NCBI GenBank assembly: GCA_020639075.1
Contig: JACKHI010000002.1
Coordinates: forward strand, 434,001-498,000
Source: Phycisphaerales bacterium
GTDB lineage: Bacteria; Planctomycetota; Phycisphaerae; UBA1845; UTPLA1
Length of the DNA stretch: 64,000 nt
Reading direction: 5' to 3'
Positions 44,813 through 52,683 of this stretch are shown here, one piece after another (positions within the stretch are counted from its first letter, which is position 1; every line of letters begins with the position of its first letter). Position numbers and translations under genes: made by a program. Below the pieces are notes generated by a model, which was given only the letters and a program-made list of their open reading frames with translations, searched no databases and had not been told where the DNA came from.

Positions 44813-45374
44813 CTGGACGGGCGAGACACAGTATGCCACGGGCGTAATGACCGTTTTGGGGGCAGGAACTGGAATCAAGCCGGGTTTGATTGCTTCCGTA
44901 GGGCGCCGAAAGTCCGATCGCGGTCCCATCGTCGAGCGATTGCGTGGCGACCGAGACCGCGTGATTTATCGTGACACAATCAATAACAGCTTTTTGCTTG
45001 CCTTTCCGCCATCCTGTGCTATTTATGTAATGACACTTCTTGATGGGCGGGATGCCCGCCTTGTTGTGCGAGACGCCTTCAAGGCTATGGATAGGTAAGT
45101 CCGTTGTGCGAGACGCCTCCGGCTTACCCGGCAATGATGTGAGTCACTGCCGTGGCAACAGGTTTCCTATAGAAGACATTCAGGCCACTCTCGGTGGTGG
45201 GCGCGTGCGACATTTCAGTGTCGTTGCCGAGTTGATCGGTGATCGACAACGGAATTCGTGCGTGCCAATTTGAGCCACGAAACGGCGCCGGGGACTCCGC
45301 GCAGTTCGCCAAAGGCTCGGATCGCCACTGACTATTTCCGCGCCCGAGGTGCGCGATGAGAGGATTGCAACGCT
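44813..45374. other. Intergenic region between RepB pair and methyltransferase
   Basis: 562 bases with no convincing gene. It contains a small hairpin GGCGGG-ATG-CCCGCC (45046-45060), the tandem stem-loops at 45058-45128, and otherwise unremarkable sequence up to the methyltransferase start. Confidence 0.45.
45058..45128. repeat. Two tandem stem-loops presenting the same 16-nt loop
   Basis: The segment GTTGTGCGAGACGCCT occurs at 45063-45078 and 45103-45118. Each copy sits in the loop of a hairpin with a different stem: GCCTTG/CAAGGC (45058-45063 with 45080-45085), and GGTAAG-T-CCG/CGG-CTTACC (45094-45103 with 45120-45128). A conserved loop on unlike but paired stems is the pattern expected for selection on RNA (or cruciform DNA) structure. 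Possible roles: a regulatory RNA, protein-binding hairpins, or a packaging or partition site for the RepB-like or terminase proteins. Confidence 0.5.
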
Positions 45375-46685
45375 ATGAAGCTGTCGAAAGCCAAAATTAA
45401 GGATCTGAATCCAGCGCCATACAACCCGCGCATCGATTTGAAACCCGGCGACGTTGTTTACGATCGCCTGAAACTCAGCATCGAAACCTACGGCTACCTG
45501 CAGCCGATCATCGTGAATCGGCGCACCGATCACGTTGTTGGCGGTCATCAGCGCCTCAAAGTGATGCAGGATCTGGGGCACGAAGAAGTCGACGTCATCG
45601 TCGTCGACTTGCCGCTGGAACAGGAAAAGGCCCTCAACCTAACGCTCAACAAGACGGTGGGCGATTGGGATGAGGAAAAACTCGTCTCGCTGCTCCAGGA
45701 ATTCGAGGGGATGCCGGATTTCGACGTGGAATTGACCGGATTCGATGACGGTGAACTAAAGGACATCGTCAGCAAGTTCCTCGATGAGCATGGCGCAGAG
45801 GGCGAGGACGATTTCGATGTCGAGGCGGCGCTGCAGCAGGACAAGCCCGCCGTCACGGAATCGGGCGAATTGCTGATTCTCGGCAATCATCGGCTGCTGT
45901 GCGGAGATTCGACGAACGCCGAGGATGTGCAGCGGCTGATGGATGGCAATCGAGCGTCGCTGTTCGCTACGGATCCGCCATACCTCGTCGGCTACGACGG
46001 GACCAACCACCCGACCGCCAAGAAGAAAAAACGCCCGGGCAAGGACAAGAACAAGGACTGGTCGGGAAGCTACGGCATCACATGGGATGACGCGGATGCC
46101 AACCCCGATCTCTATGAGAAGTTCATCCGCGTCGCCGTCGCCGAGGCGATCGCCACGGATGCGGCGTGGTACTGTTGGCACGCCAGCCGGCGCCAGTCGA
46201 TGGTGGAATCGGTCTGGCAGCAATTCGGCGCCTTCGTGCATCAGCAGATCGTGTGGGTCAAGGACCGACCGGTTCTGAATCGATCGTGGTTCACATGGCA
46301 ACACGAGCCATGTTTCTTCGGGTGGGTGAAACCCAACAAGCCCAAGCGGGTCAGCGACGATCACATTTCAACGATCTGGCAGATCCCGACGGTGGCGGCC
46401 GGTCAGAAGACCGATCACCCGACGTCGAAGCCGATTGAGGTGTTTGCAATCCCGATGCGGCAGCACACGCGGCGCGGCGAGATCTGTTACGAGCCGTTCT
46501 GCGGTTCGGGATCGCAGCTGATCGCGGCCGAGAAGCTGGGCCGGCGTTGTTTCGCGATCGAGATCAGCCCGCACTACTGCGACGTGATCGTGCGCCGCTG
46601 GATCAACTGCGTGGGCGAACGGAATGCTCCAGCGGATTTCGTCGAGCGCTATCGTATCACCGAGACCGAGGAGGTGTCGGCGTGA
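45375..46685 (+). CDS. ParB-domain fused DNA adenine/cytosine-N4 methyltransferase
   Basis: 436 aa. Residues 1-~110 are a ParB-like domain (DLNPAPYNPRIDLKPGDVVY; VVGGHQRLKVMQDLGHEEVD), followed by a beta-class amino-methyltransferase: catalytic DPPY in LFATDPPYLVGYDG, target region, then the SAM-binding motif ICYEPFCGSGSQLIAAEKLG and RRCFAIEISPHYCDVIVRRW. Such ParB-methyltransferase fusions are common in phages and integrated elements. The specificity is unknown and no partner restriction enzyme is visible. The stop overlaps the GTG start of the next gene. Confidence 0.9.
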   Translation: MKLSKAKIKDLNPAPYNPRIDLKPGDVVYDRLKLSIETYGYLQPIIVNRRTDHVVGGHQRLKVMQDLGHEEVDVIVVDLPLEQEKALNLTLNKTVGDWDEEKLVSLLQEFEGMPDFDVELTGFDDGELKDIVSKFLDEHGAEGEDDFDVEAALQQDKPAVTESGELLILGNHRLLCGDSTNAEDVQRLMDGNRASLFATDPPYLVGYDGTNHPTAKKKKRPGKDKNKDWSGSYGITWDDADANPDLYEKFIRVAVAEAIATDAAWYCWHASRRQSMVESVWQQFGAFVHQQIVWVKDRPVLNRSWFTWQHEPCFFGWVKPNKPKRVSDDHISTIWQIPTVAAGQKTDHPTSKPIEVFAIPMRQHTRRGEICYEPFCGSGSQLIAAEKLGRRCFAIEISPHYCDVIVRRWINCVGERNAPADFVERYRITETEEVSA

Positions 46686-47389
46686 GCGACGAGAAATTTG
46701 GCATCAAGAAGGATGAACATGCGGAGACCGGCACCCTCGACCTCCTGAAACAGATCCAATCAGGGCAGATGAATCCCAAGGCCATGGGGCGCGAATCGCG
46801 GAGGCAGGTGGTGGCGGCGTTGGTGCTGGACGGTTACGCGACGCCCGAGATTGCCAAGATCCTTCATACGTCGGATCGGACAATCGAGCGGGACCGACAA
46901 GCGCTGCGGGAATCGACGGTACTTCACAATTCCCCGGAACTCGTAAGCCAGGTCGCGGGCCGTTTGTTCATGGAGATCGATACGGCGATTCAGCGGATTC
47001 GACGCGCCATTCGCGGGAAGGATGTCACTGCCGCGGTCAAGGTGGACGCCGAGCACCGGTGCTGCCAGATCTACAGCGACTACGTGCAACGGCTGCAGGG
47101 ATTGGGTTATCTGCCCACGGCTAAACAGCAAATTGAGGCGGACATGGTCCACCACATGGGTACAGTTCCGTCATTTCGTGAGCTGGAAAATGAATCTCGG
47201 AGACTGCTGGAACTCACGATGGAAGCCGGCGGCGCCGACGGCGCCGAGTCTGTGAAGCAATTCAAGGCGATCACGGATGAGATCCAACGCGGGAGAATCG
47301 CCGAGGAACTGCGCGAGATCGAGAAACACGCGGCGCCGTTGGTCGAGCATGAGGGCGCGGGCGCGATGGGGGAGACGCCCGATGATTAG
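46682..47389 (+). CDS. Small HTH protein, terminase small-subunit-like position
   Basis: 235 aa from GTG 46682 (GTGA overlap; the longer frame upstream only covers the methyltransferase). A helix-turn-helix is visible at ~40-75 (YATPEIAKILHTSDRTIERD). The rest is helical and charged (IQRIRRAIRGKDVTAAVKVD; ENESRRLLELTMEAGGADGA). Lying directly before and overlapping the terminase large-subunit gene, it is likely the DNA-recognising small subunit, although sequence identity to known small subunits cannot be shown here. Confidence 0.65.
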   Translation: MSDEKFGIKKDEHAETGTLDLLKQIQSGQMNPKAMGRESRRQVVAALVLDGYATPEIAKILHTSDRTIERDRQALRESTVLHNSPELVSQVAGRLFMEIDTAIQRIRRAIRGKDVTAAVKVDAEHRCCQIYSDYVQRLQGLGYLPTAKQQIEADMVHHMGTVPSFRELENESRRLLELTMEAGGADGAESVKQFKAITDEIQRGRIAEELREIEKHAAPLVEHEGAGAMGETPDD

Positions 47390-48953
47390 TGGATTCCTGA
47401 GCGCGCAGTCACGCGTGCAGGTCGAGCGACGGAAGGTCGCCACTCAGTCTCCAGAGATGTTCGCGCGGGTGTATCTGGCGTCGACGTGCAATCGTCCATT
47501 TTCGAGAATGCACCGCGAGTTGTTTGAGTTGCTGCTCAATGCGCAATCGCAGCGGGCTGCGCGGATCGCCATCGCCGCGCCCCGTGGACATGCCAAGAGT
47601 ACGATCGTGGCATTGGCGCATGTGCTCTGGTGCGCGCTCTATGCCAGGGAGCGATTAATCTTGCTCGTTTCCGCCACCAAGCCCCAGGCGACGACGCTAC
47701 TCAGTCATGTCAAGGAACAGGTGACGAAGAACGAGCGGTTATTGGCCGACTTTCAGGATGTCTGTCATCGGGAGGGCGGTCGCGGCCAGCCGAAACCGTG
47801 GCGTGACAACCAGATTTGCCTGAAGAACGGTGTCATGATTCGCGCCTATGGGGCGCGCCAGGGGATTCGCGGGACGCGACATGGCGACCATCGGCCCGGG
47901 CTGATCATCGTCGACGACCTGGAGGATTCAGATGAGGTGATTGTCGAAGAGCAGCGCCAGAAGCTGAGTGAGTGGTTCAACGGGACACTATTGAAGGCTG
48001 GCCATCCGGAAACCAATGTCGTCGTGGTGGGGACGATTCTGCACCATGACTCACTTCTGGCGAAGCTCGTTGATCCGCGAATTCAGCGCGGTTGGCTGGG
48101 GCGAACGTACAAGGCGGTCGAAGCGTTTAGCGAGCGGCCGGACCTTTGGGAGGCGTGGTCCAGCATCTATCACGATCGCGCCGAGCACGAGGGATGCTCG
48201 GGGCGCGAGGCCGCCCGGGCGTACTTCGAAGCGAACAAGGAATTAATGCTCCGCGGCGCCAAGGTGCTGTGGCCTGAACTGGAAAGCTACCTTGACCTGA
48301 TGGAGATGCGCGAGGCGGAGGGCAGGGCGAGTTTTCAGGCGGAAAAGCAGAACGAGCCGCTTGATCCCGAGCAGTGCTTGTTCGCAGGACACGCATTTCA
48401 TTACTGGGATGACGAGTATCGCGATGAGCGGCATCTGCTCGACACGCTCGGTTCGAACGCCCGATTCTTCGGCGCCTGCGATCCATCGCTGGGGACCAAG
48501 CATGGCGACTACAGTGCTATCATCGTGCTCGTTCGTGATCGCAAGACCAAGATCAACTACATCCTGGCCGCCGACCTGAATCGGCGCACGCCGGATGAGA
48601 CGATCCAGCGAATCGTGCAATACGCGAAACGATATGAGTTTCAGTCGTTCGCCGTCGAATCCAATCACTTCCAGCAACTGATGATCCAAAAACTCGAGGA
48701 TCAAACGCGGGCGGAGGGGCGGCGGCTGAAGATAAAGCCAATCACGAGCCGAACGAACAAGAACGCTCGGATCGCCAGCCTGGAACCTGATGTGGCGCAA
48801 GGACACCTACGGTTCTACAAACGACATCAGATTCTGTTGGATCAGCTTCGACAATTTCCGGTGGGCAAACACGACGATGGGCCAGACGCGTTGGAAATGG
48901 CCGTGGACTTGGCGTGCAAGCCTGTTCATACCGTAGTCTGCGGGCAGATGTAG
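47382..48953 (+). CDS. Phage terminase large subunit
   Basis: 523 aa from ATG 47382. The N-terminal packaging ATPase has Walker A (AAPRGHAKST, ~65-74), Walker B and catalytic acid in PGLIIVDDLEDSDE (~175-186) and the coupling segment VVVVGTILHHDSLLAKL. The C-terminal RNase H-like nuclease starts at FFGACDPSLGTKHGDYSAII and includes FAVESNHFQQLM and DDGPDALEMAVDLA. In phages it packages DNA into proheads. Here no portal, capsid or tail gene follows, so it is an orphan packaging gene of a defective prophage, satellite or other element. It overlaps the HTH gene by 8 bases. Confidence 0.9.
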   Translation: MISGFLSAQSRVQVERRKVATQSPEMFARVYLASTCNRPFSRMHRELFELLLNAQSQRAARIAIAAPRGHAKSTIVALAHVLWCALYARERLILLVSATKPQATTLLSHVKEQVTKNERLLADFQDVCHREGGRGQPKPWRDNQICLKNGVMIRAYGARQGIRGTRHGDHRPGLIIVDDLEDSDEVIVEEQRQKLSEWFNGTLLKAGHPETNVVVVGTILHHDSLLAKLVDPRIQRGWLGRTYKAVEAFSERPDLWEAWSSIYHDRAEHEGCSGREAARAYFEANKELMLRGAKVLWPELESYLDLMEMREAEGRASFQAEKQNEPLDPEQCLFAGHAFHYWDDEYRDERHLLDTLGSNARFFGACDPSLGTKHGDYSAIIVLVRDRKTKINYILAADLNRRTPDETIQRIVQYAKRYEFQSFAVESNHFQQLMIQKLEDQTRAEGRRLKIKPITSRTNKNARIASLEPDVAQGHLRFYKRHQILLDQLRQFPVGKHDDGPDALEMAVDLACKPVHTVVCGQM

Positions 48954-49388
48954 GGCTTGCGATCGTGGCCCGACGAGGCCCGCTTTGCGACTTCGGACAT
49001 CGTTGACTTCCGCCGCCGACAGAGCGAATATGAGGTCTGGTGTAGTGAATTGCGTCCATTGGAGGACCTGTTTTGTAACGGCCACGTTGTGTGGCAAGAC
49101 ATCCAAGTGACGTTCGCGCGTCAAGTCGCTGTCCTAGAGAAATACCGCCAGCCTGAGTCCTTCGGACTTTTGAATGTAGGAAAGCAGCACTTGGTTCCGC
49201 GCTCCCGCAAGGGAGCGTCGGCCATGTGTTGTTTCCTGCGCCCCCTGGCGGGGGTTCTCTAGGCGACCTTGGTCCGGCGCTCCTTTTCTATGCGGTCGGA
49301 TCTCGGGCGATCTCTCTTCGTCAGAATCGTGTTCTTCGACGCCACGAACGCATGGTCATATCAACCTCGTGCTGACCGGAGACAGACA
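48954..49388. other. Intergenic region at the end of the mobile module
   Basis: 435 bases. It holds a hairpin with a GNRA-type loop (CGCTCCC-GCAA-GGGAGCG, 49200-49217) and a second one (CCCCC-TGGC-GGGGG, 49241-49254). A 101-codon plus-strand frame starting TTG 48957 has some codon-like character (DFRRRQSEYEVWCSELRPLE) and could be a degraded gene, but I cannot support it as functional. This is a reasonable place to look for an element boundary. Confidence 0.35.
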
Positions 49389-50717
49389 ATGATCGAGTTT
49401 ACTTGTTCCAAGTGTGGTGAGCGATTGCGAGTTCAAGACAGCGCGGCCGGAAGGCAGGGCGCTTGCCCACGTTGCCGCGTGTCGTTGGTCGTGCCGCAGC
49501 CCGGCGCCGTCAACATCGAGATCGCCGGCCCCGCGACGCCCGTGGCCGCGCCGCCACCGGTCGTTTCGTACGATCCACGGCTACATCACGAGCTTCCAAA
49601 TCAACAGCGTCAAAAGCACCGTCGCTGGGTCGCGTTGTTGATCGTCGGCGCCATCCTCTCCTCGCCATTCATTCCAAAGTTCCCATTGTGGCTTGGGATC
49701 GGGATTTGCGTTCTGTGCATCGCTTTTTTCGTGGGGCCGCTGCGTCGCATTCCTGAATCGCTTCTCAGGCTGAAGAACCGATCTGGCTGGGATCGAGGAT
49801 CGCGCGTCGTCATGTACGCCATCCTAGGAGGAATACTCATTACTTCAGGCGTCTATGGATTTCAGATGAAAGATGCGATGGCGGAAGCCGCCGCCAAGCG
49901 GGCCGCCGAAGAGGCTGAACGGGCGCGCCTCACGACCGAGGCGAATCAGAAGGTCTCGGAGTTGGTTGCTACCGCGATCCAGAAACTCAAGGCGGGTGAT
50001 GTCGATTCCGCGAAACAGAGCGCGGAGGCGGCCACGCGCGTGCCGCACGCGACCGCCAACAACAAGGCGAGACAGCTCGTTGGCATGATCAATCGGGCCA
50101 AGGACGTCAACGCGGTCCGCAAAGTCATGATGGACTTGAGGGATGAGGAGTTTCAGATACTGAAGAACGAGCAACGACTTCCGCCGCAGCTTTCGTCTGG
50201 ATATGACGTGCTCGACAAGCTTACAAAGGAAATTGCGGTCGGCCAGACCGATACCGTCGCGGCCGCACGGGAGCAACGACGGCTGGCGGCGATCCAGGCG
50301 CAGAAGGACGCTGAGGAGCGAGCAAAACGGGAAGCAGAAGCAGCGCGTAAGGCCGAGGAAGAGCGTGTCGCGCGGGAGGCCGCCGCACGCGAGGCGGCGA
50401 AAGCGGAGCGAAAGAGGTTGCTCGACAGTTACATCGCAGTCCTAACTGCCGCAAACGTTCAGCTTGTCGACAGCGTATCGGTCGGGACTATCGCGGGCGA
50501 CCATTGGGAGGCGACGTTGACCGTCAAGAACCTCTGGCACGTTCGGGCATATCAAATCCGATTGCAAGATGCCCAGACGCTCTGGGAGGCGTGGGCTAGC
50601 ATCGCGTCTCCACGAAACCGCGACAAGGCCCGAATCAAGATCGTCGATCTACGAGGCAATGAGGTTGGCGGCTCGCGACTACTCGCGGGCTCGCTGATCT
50701 GGGTTCAGAAGGATTGA
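49389..50717 (+). CDS. Zinc-ribbon membrane protein with coiled-coil tail
   Basis: 442 aa from ATG 49389. The N terminus is a four-cysteine zinc ribbon (FTCSKCGERLRVQDSAAGRQ, second pair ACPRC; Cys 6, 9, 26, 29), a common start in planctomycete proteins. Membrane helices follow at ~78-115 (WVALLIVGAILSSPFIP; WLGIGICVLCIAFFVGPL) and ~138-156. The rest is a long Ala/Glu/Arg-rich coiled coil (AAAREQRRLAAIQAQKDAEE) and a small beta domain. The function is unknown; possibly a host membrane protein at the edge of the mobile module. Confidence 0.7.
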   Translation: MIEFTCSKCGERLRVQDSAAGRQGACPRCRVSLVVPQPGAVNIEIAGPATPVAAPPPVVSYDPRLHHELPNQQRQKHRRWVALLIVGAILSSPFIPKFPLWLGIGICVLCIAFFVGPLRRIPESLLRLKNRSGWDRGSRVVMYAILGGILITSGVYGFQMKDAMAEAAAKRAAEEAERARLTTEANQKVSELVATAIQKLKAGDVDSAKQSAEAATRVPHATANNKARQLVGMINRAKDVNAVRKVMMDLRDEEFQILKNEQRLPPQLSSGYDVLDKLTKEIAVGQTDTVAAAREQRRLAAIQAQKDAEERAKREAEAARKAEEERVAREAAAREAAKAERKRLLDSYIAVLTAANVQLVDSVSVGTIAGDHWEATLTVKNLWHVRAYQIRLQDAQTLWEAWASIASPRNRDKARIKIVDLRGNEVGGSRLLAGSLIWVQKD

Positions 50718-50926
50718 CGGTCGTAAAATCGACGCCTCGTTCGCGTGTTTAATCGATGGCCTGAGAGGGTGCGGCGGGGACGTACGAGGGGGCGATTCTG
50801 TCGTCGGCGCTGTCCTCGGGAATTGCTTGAATTCTCATCTGGTTCACGCTACTTTGGACGGCGCGTCCCCAACAGAGACTTCCTTTCCTTTCTCTACTCT
50901 CCGGCCCGAGAGTTGGGGACGCACAA

Positions 50927-50959
50927 AGAAACCCGTTCGCCGATGGCGTGCGGGTTTCT
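50927..50959 (+). terminator. Hairpin, possible terminator after the zinc-ribbon gene
   Basis: Perfect 9-bp stem AGAAACCCG / CGGGTTTCT with a 15-base loop, about 210 bases after the zinc-ribbon stop. The following sequence (CTGTTGAG) has no strong T-run, so termination would be weak; read on the other strand it is likewise followed by only a short A/T stretch. Confidence 0.35.
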
Positions 50960-51110
50960 CTGTTGAGCATTCTCGCGTTAACCGAGGCGAATCCTTGTTC
51001 ATTCAACATCAGATGTCGTAGAGTGCGACCATTGATCTTACCGGGTGTTCATTTTCGGCGGCGCAACTCAAGATCTGGTTAACAGAATACAACATGGTTC
51101 TCCACCCTCA

Positions 51111-51138
51111 TTTGGGAAGTCGACGTGCGTAATATACT
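51111..51138 (+). promoter_or_regulatory. Candidate promoter of the defence island
   Basis: TATACT (51133-51138) is a near-consensus -10 element 22 bases before the HD-domain start codon; TTTGGG at 51111-51116 is a weak -35, 16 bases away. Transcription would begin ~14 bases before the ATG, giving a very short leader. Confidence 0.35.
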
Positions 51139-51159
51139 CTATCAGGCTAGGATAATGCG

Positions 51160-52683
51160 ATGGCCAATCCCAGCTACGTTCGTTTGAGTGACGACAACAT
51201 GCGCGGCCGAATCGCAAATCTGCGCAGCGCGGTGAAACCCCTCCTTGCCGGAAATTACCTTCCGTCATTCACCGATCATTCCGTTGAGCATTCCGATATG
51301 GTCTGCGAACTTGTGGATCAACTCACAGAACCGTTGGGTTCGGGACAACTGGACGACAAAGAGGCATTTATTCTCTATGCGGCTGCCTACCTTCATGACG
51401 TGGGATTACAACATCAACGCGCAAACGAAACTCAGGTTGTTGGTGACATCTTGGTTTCTGAGTATTCGAATTTGGCGTGGTCTGATCTCGATATCGAAAC
51501 TCGCCGATCGATCGTTCGGCAACAACATCATCGGATTTCCGGCGAGTTGATCACGCAGTCTATCAACGCCCCAAGCCCGACGTCACTTGGCATTCAACTT
51601 ACCGACGACTGGTACCCAGGCCAGATCAGAGCGATCGCAATTGCCCACAATCTAGATATGGATTCGCACGACCAGCTGGAGTATTGCGAGCTAACGAAAG
51701 ATTGGGGAGGATTCCGCATGTCTCTGCTAAGCGCATTACTTCGCTTGGCAGACATTTTGGATGAATCGCGACGGCGAAGCCAATTACACCTTGAACGGAC
51801 GAGAGACTTATCGCTCGACTCAAGGATGCACTGGTGGCGACACTATTATGTGGCAGAAGTTGAGATCCAACCTCGGGACCGCACCATTACGCTATGGTTC
51901 GATTTTCCTCCAGTCAGACGTACACAGTATCGCGAAATGCTCCAACCGCTCCAGGTGCCATGGGTGCGAGCTGAATTCGAACGTCATGCTGAGGTGTTCG
52001 CGGGCCACGGTTTGCTTTGGCATTTCAGAGTATCCGAAACTCCCGAGCGCCATAGCGTGTCGGTATCGATGGACAATGAGCTCGAGCGATACATTCTGGA
52101 ATTGCTGGCATCGCGACGTGAGCATCAGGCAGAACAGGATCGGTTGTTGGTTGTTGAGCAACTGAAGGTTGCTCGGCCGACGATTGAGCACGAACTGAAA
52201 GATCTCCGTACTGAAGATAGCACCGCCAATCCAGAATACAAGCTGAGAGCATTCAGGGATTTGGCTCGCCATCTCTTCCAACTGGGTGGTCGTCGTGATG
52301 CTTGGAATATGTTGCAGGTTGAATATGATCGCTTGGCTCCAGTTGTTGAGATTCCGATGAGATTCGATGTCGCAATGGAACTAGCGACGATGATGTTTGA
52401 AGATGGCGTGCATGATCGTGCAACGCGGCTTTTGCATAATCTCACGGAACAAGCAGAATCGCTGGCGATGCCGGAGAGATACCGTTTTGCCGCCCTGGTC
52501 GCGCGCGGATACGTTGAAACATGTGCCTACACGCAGGCCACTGCAGCACTTCAGCGTGCAGCAGACATAGCCCCTGATACAAAGGCTCGCAATGAGCAAC
52601 TTGCGATGTTGGCCGAGACCCGAATGCTGCAGGGTGATTTCGACAACACGGAAGATGCAACGGTGGAAGAGAAGTCGTCATGA
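51160..52683 (+). CDS. HD-domain phosphohydrolase-like protein with helical repeats
   Basis: 507 aa. The N-terminal HD domain shows FTDHSVEHSDMV (His 40, 44), AAYLHDVG (His-Asp 79-80) and later histidines in QQHHRISGEL and IAIAHNLDMD, consistent with a metal-dependent phosphohydrolase of the type (HD-CE in my recollection) found in conflict systems. The middle region resembles a chaperone-associated or nucleotide-hydrolase helical bundle; the last ~130 residues look TPR-like (MFEDGVHDRATRLLHNLTEQ; AYTQATAALQRAADIAPDTK). Its ATGA overlap with the next gene indicates a functional pair. Substrate (cyclic nucleotide, nucleotide or nucleic acid) unknown. Confidence 0.8.
   Translation: MANPSYVRLSDDNMRGRIANLRSAVKPLLAGNYLPSFTDHSVEHSDMVCELVDQLTEPLGSGQLDDKEAFILYAAAYLHDVGLQHQRANETQVVGDILVSEYSNLAWSDLDIETRRSIVRQQHHRISGELITQSINAPSPTSLGIQLTDDWYPGQIRAIAIAHNLDMDSHDQLEYCELTKDWGGFRMSLLSALLRLADILDESRRRSQLHLERTRDLSLDSRMHWWRHYYVAEVEIQPRDRTITLWFDFPPVRRTQYREMLQPLQVPWVRAEFERHAEVFAGHGLLWHFRVSETPERHSVSVSMDNELERYILELLASRREHQAEQDRLLVVEQLKVARPTIEHELKDLRTEDSTANPEYKLRAFRDLARHLFQLGGRRDAWNMLQVEYDRLAPVVEIPMRFDVAMELATMMFEDGVHDRATRLLHNLTEQAESLAMPERYRFAALVARGYVETCAYTQATAALQRAADIAPDTKARNEQLAMLAETRMLQGDFDNTEDATVEEKSS

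Larger units (their letters stand above)
50718..51159. other. Intergenic region upstream of the defence island
   Basis: 442 bases without a convincing gene. It contains a terminator-like hairpin (50927-50959) and a candidate promoter just before the HD gene. A short frame reading KNPFA(D)GxRxSL-like from the hairpin is not convincing. Confidence 0.4.

Noticed and set aside
40833..48953. Complete prophage
   Set aside because: Only packaging, recombination and DNA-modification genes are present; no portal, capsid, tail or lysis genes.
48957..49262. 101-codon plus-strand frame after the terminase
   Set aside because: TTG start, no ribosome binding site, a hairpin in its 3' part and no recognisable family; kept only as a remark in the intergenic entry.
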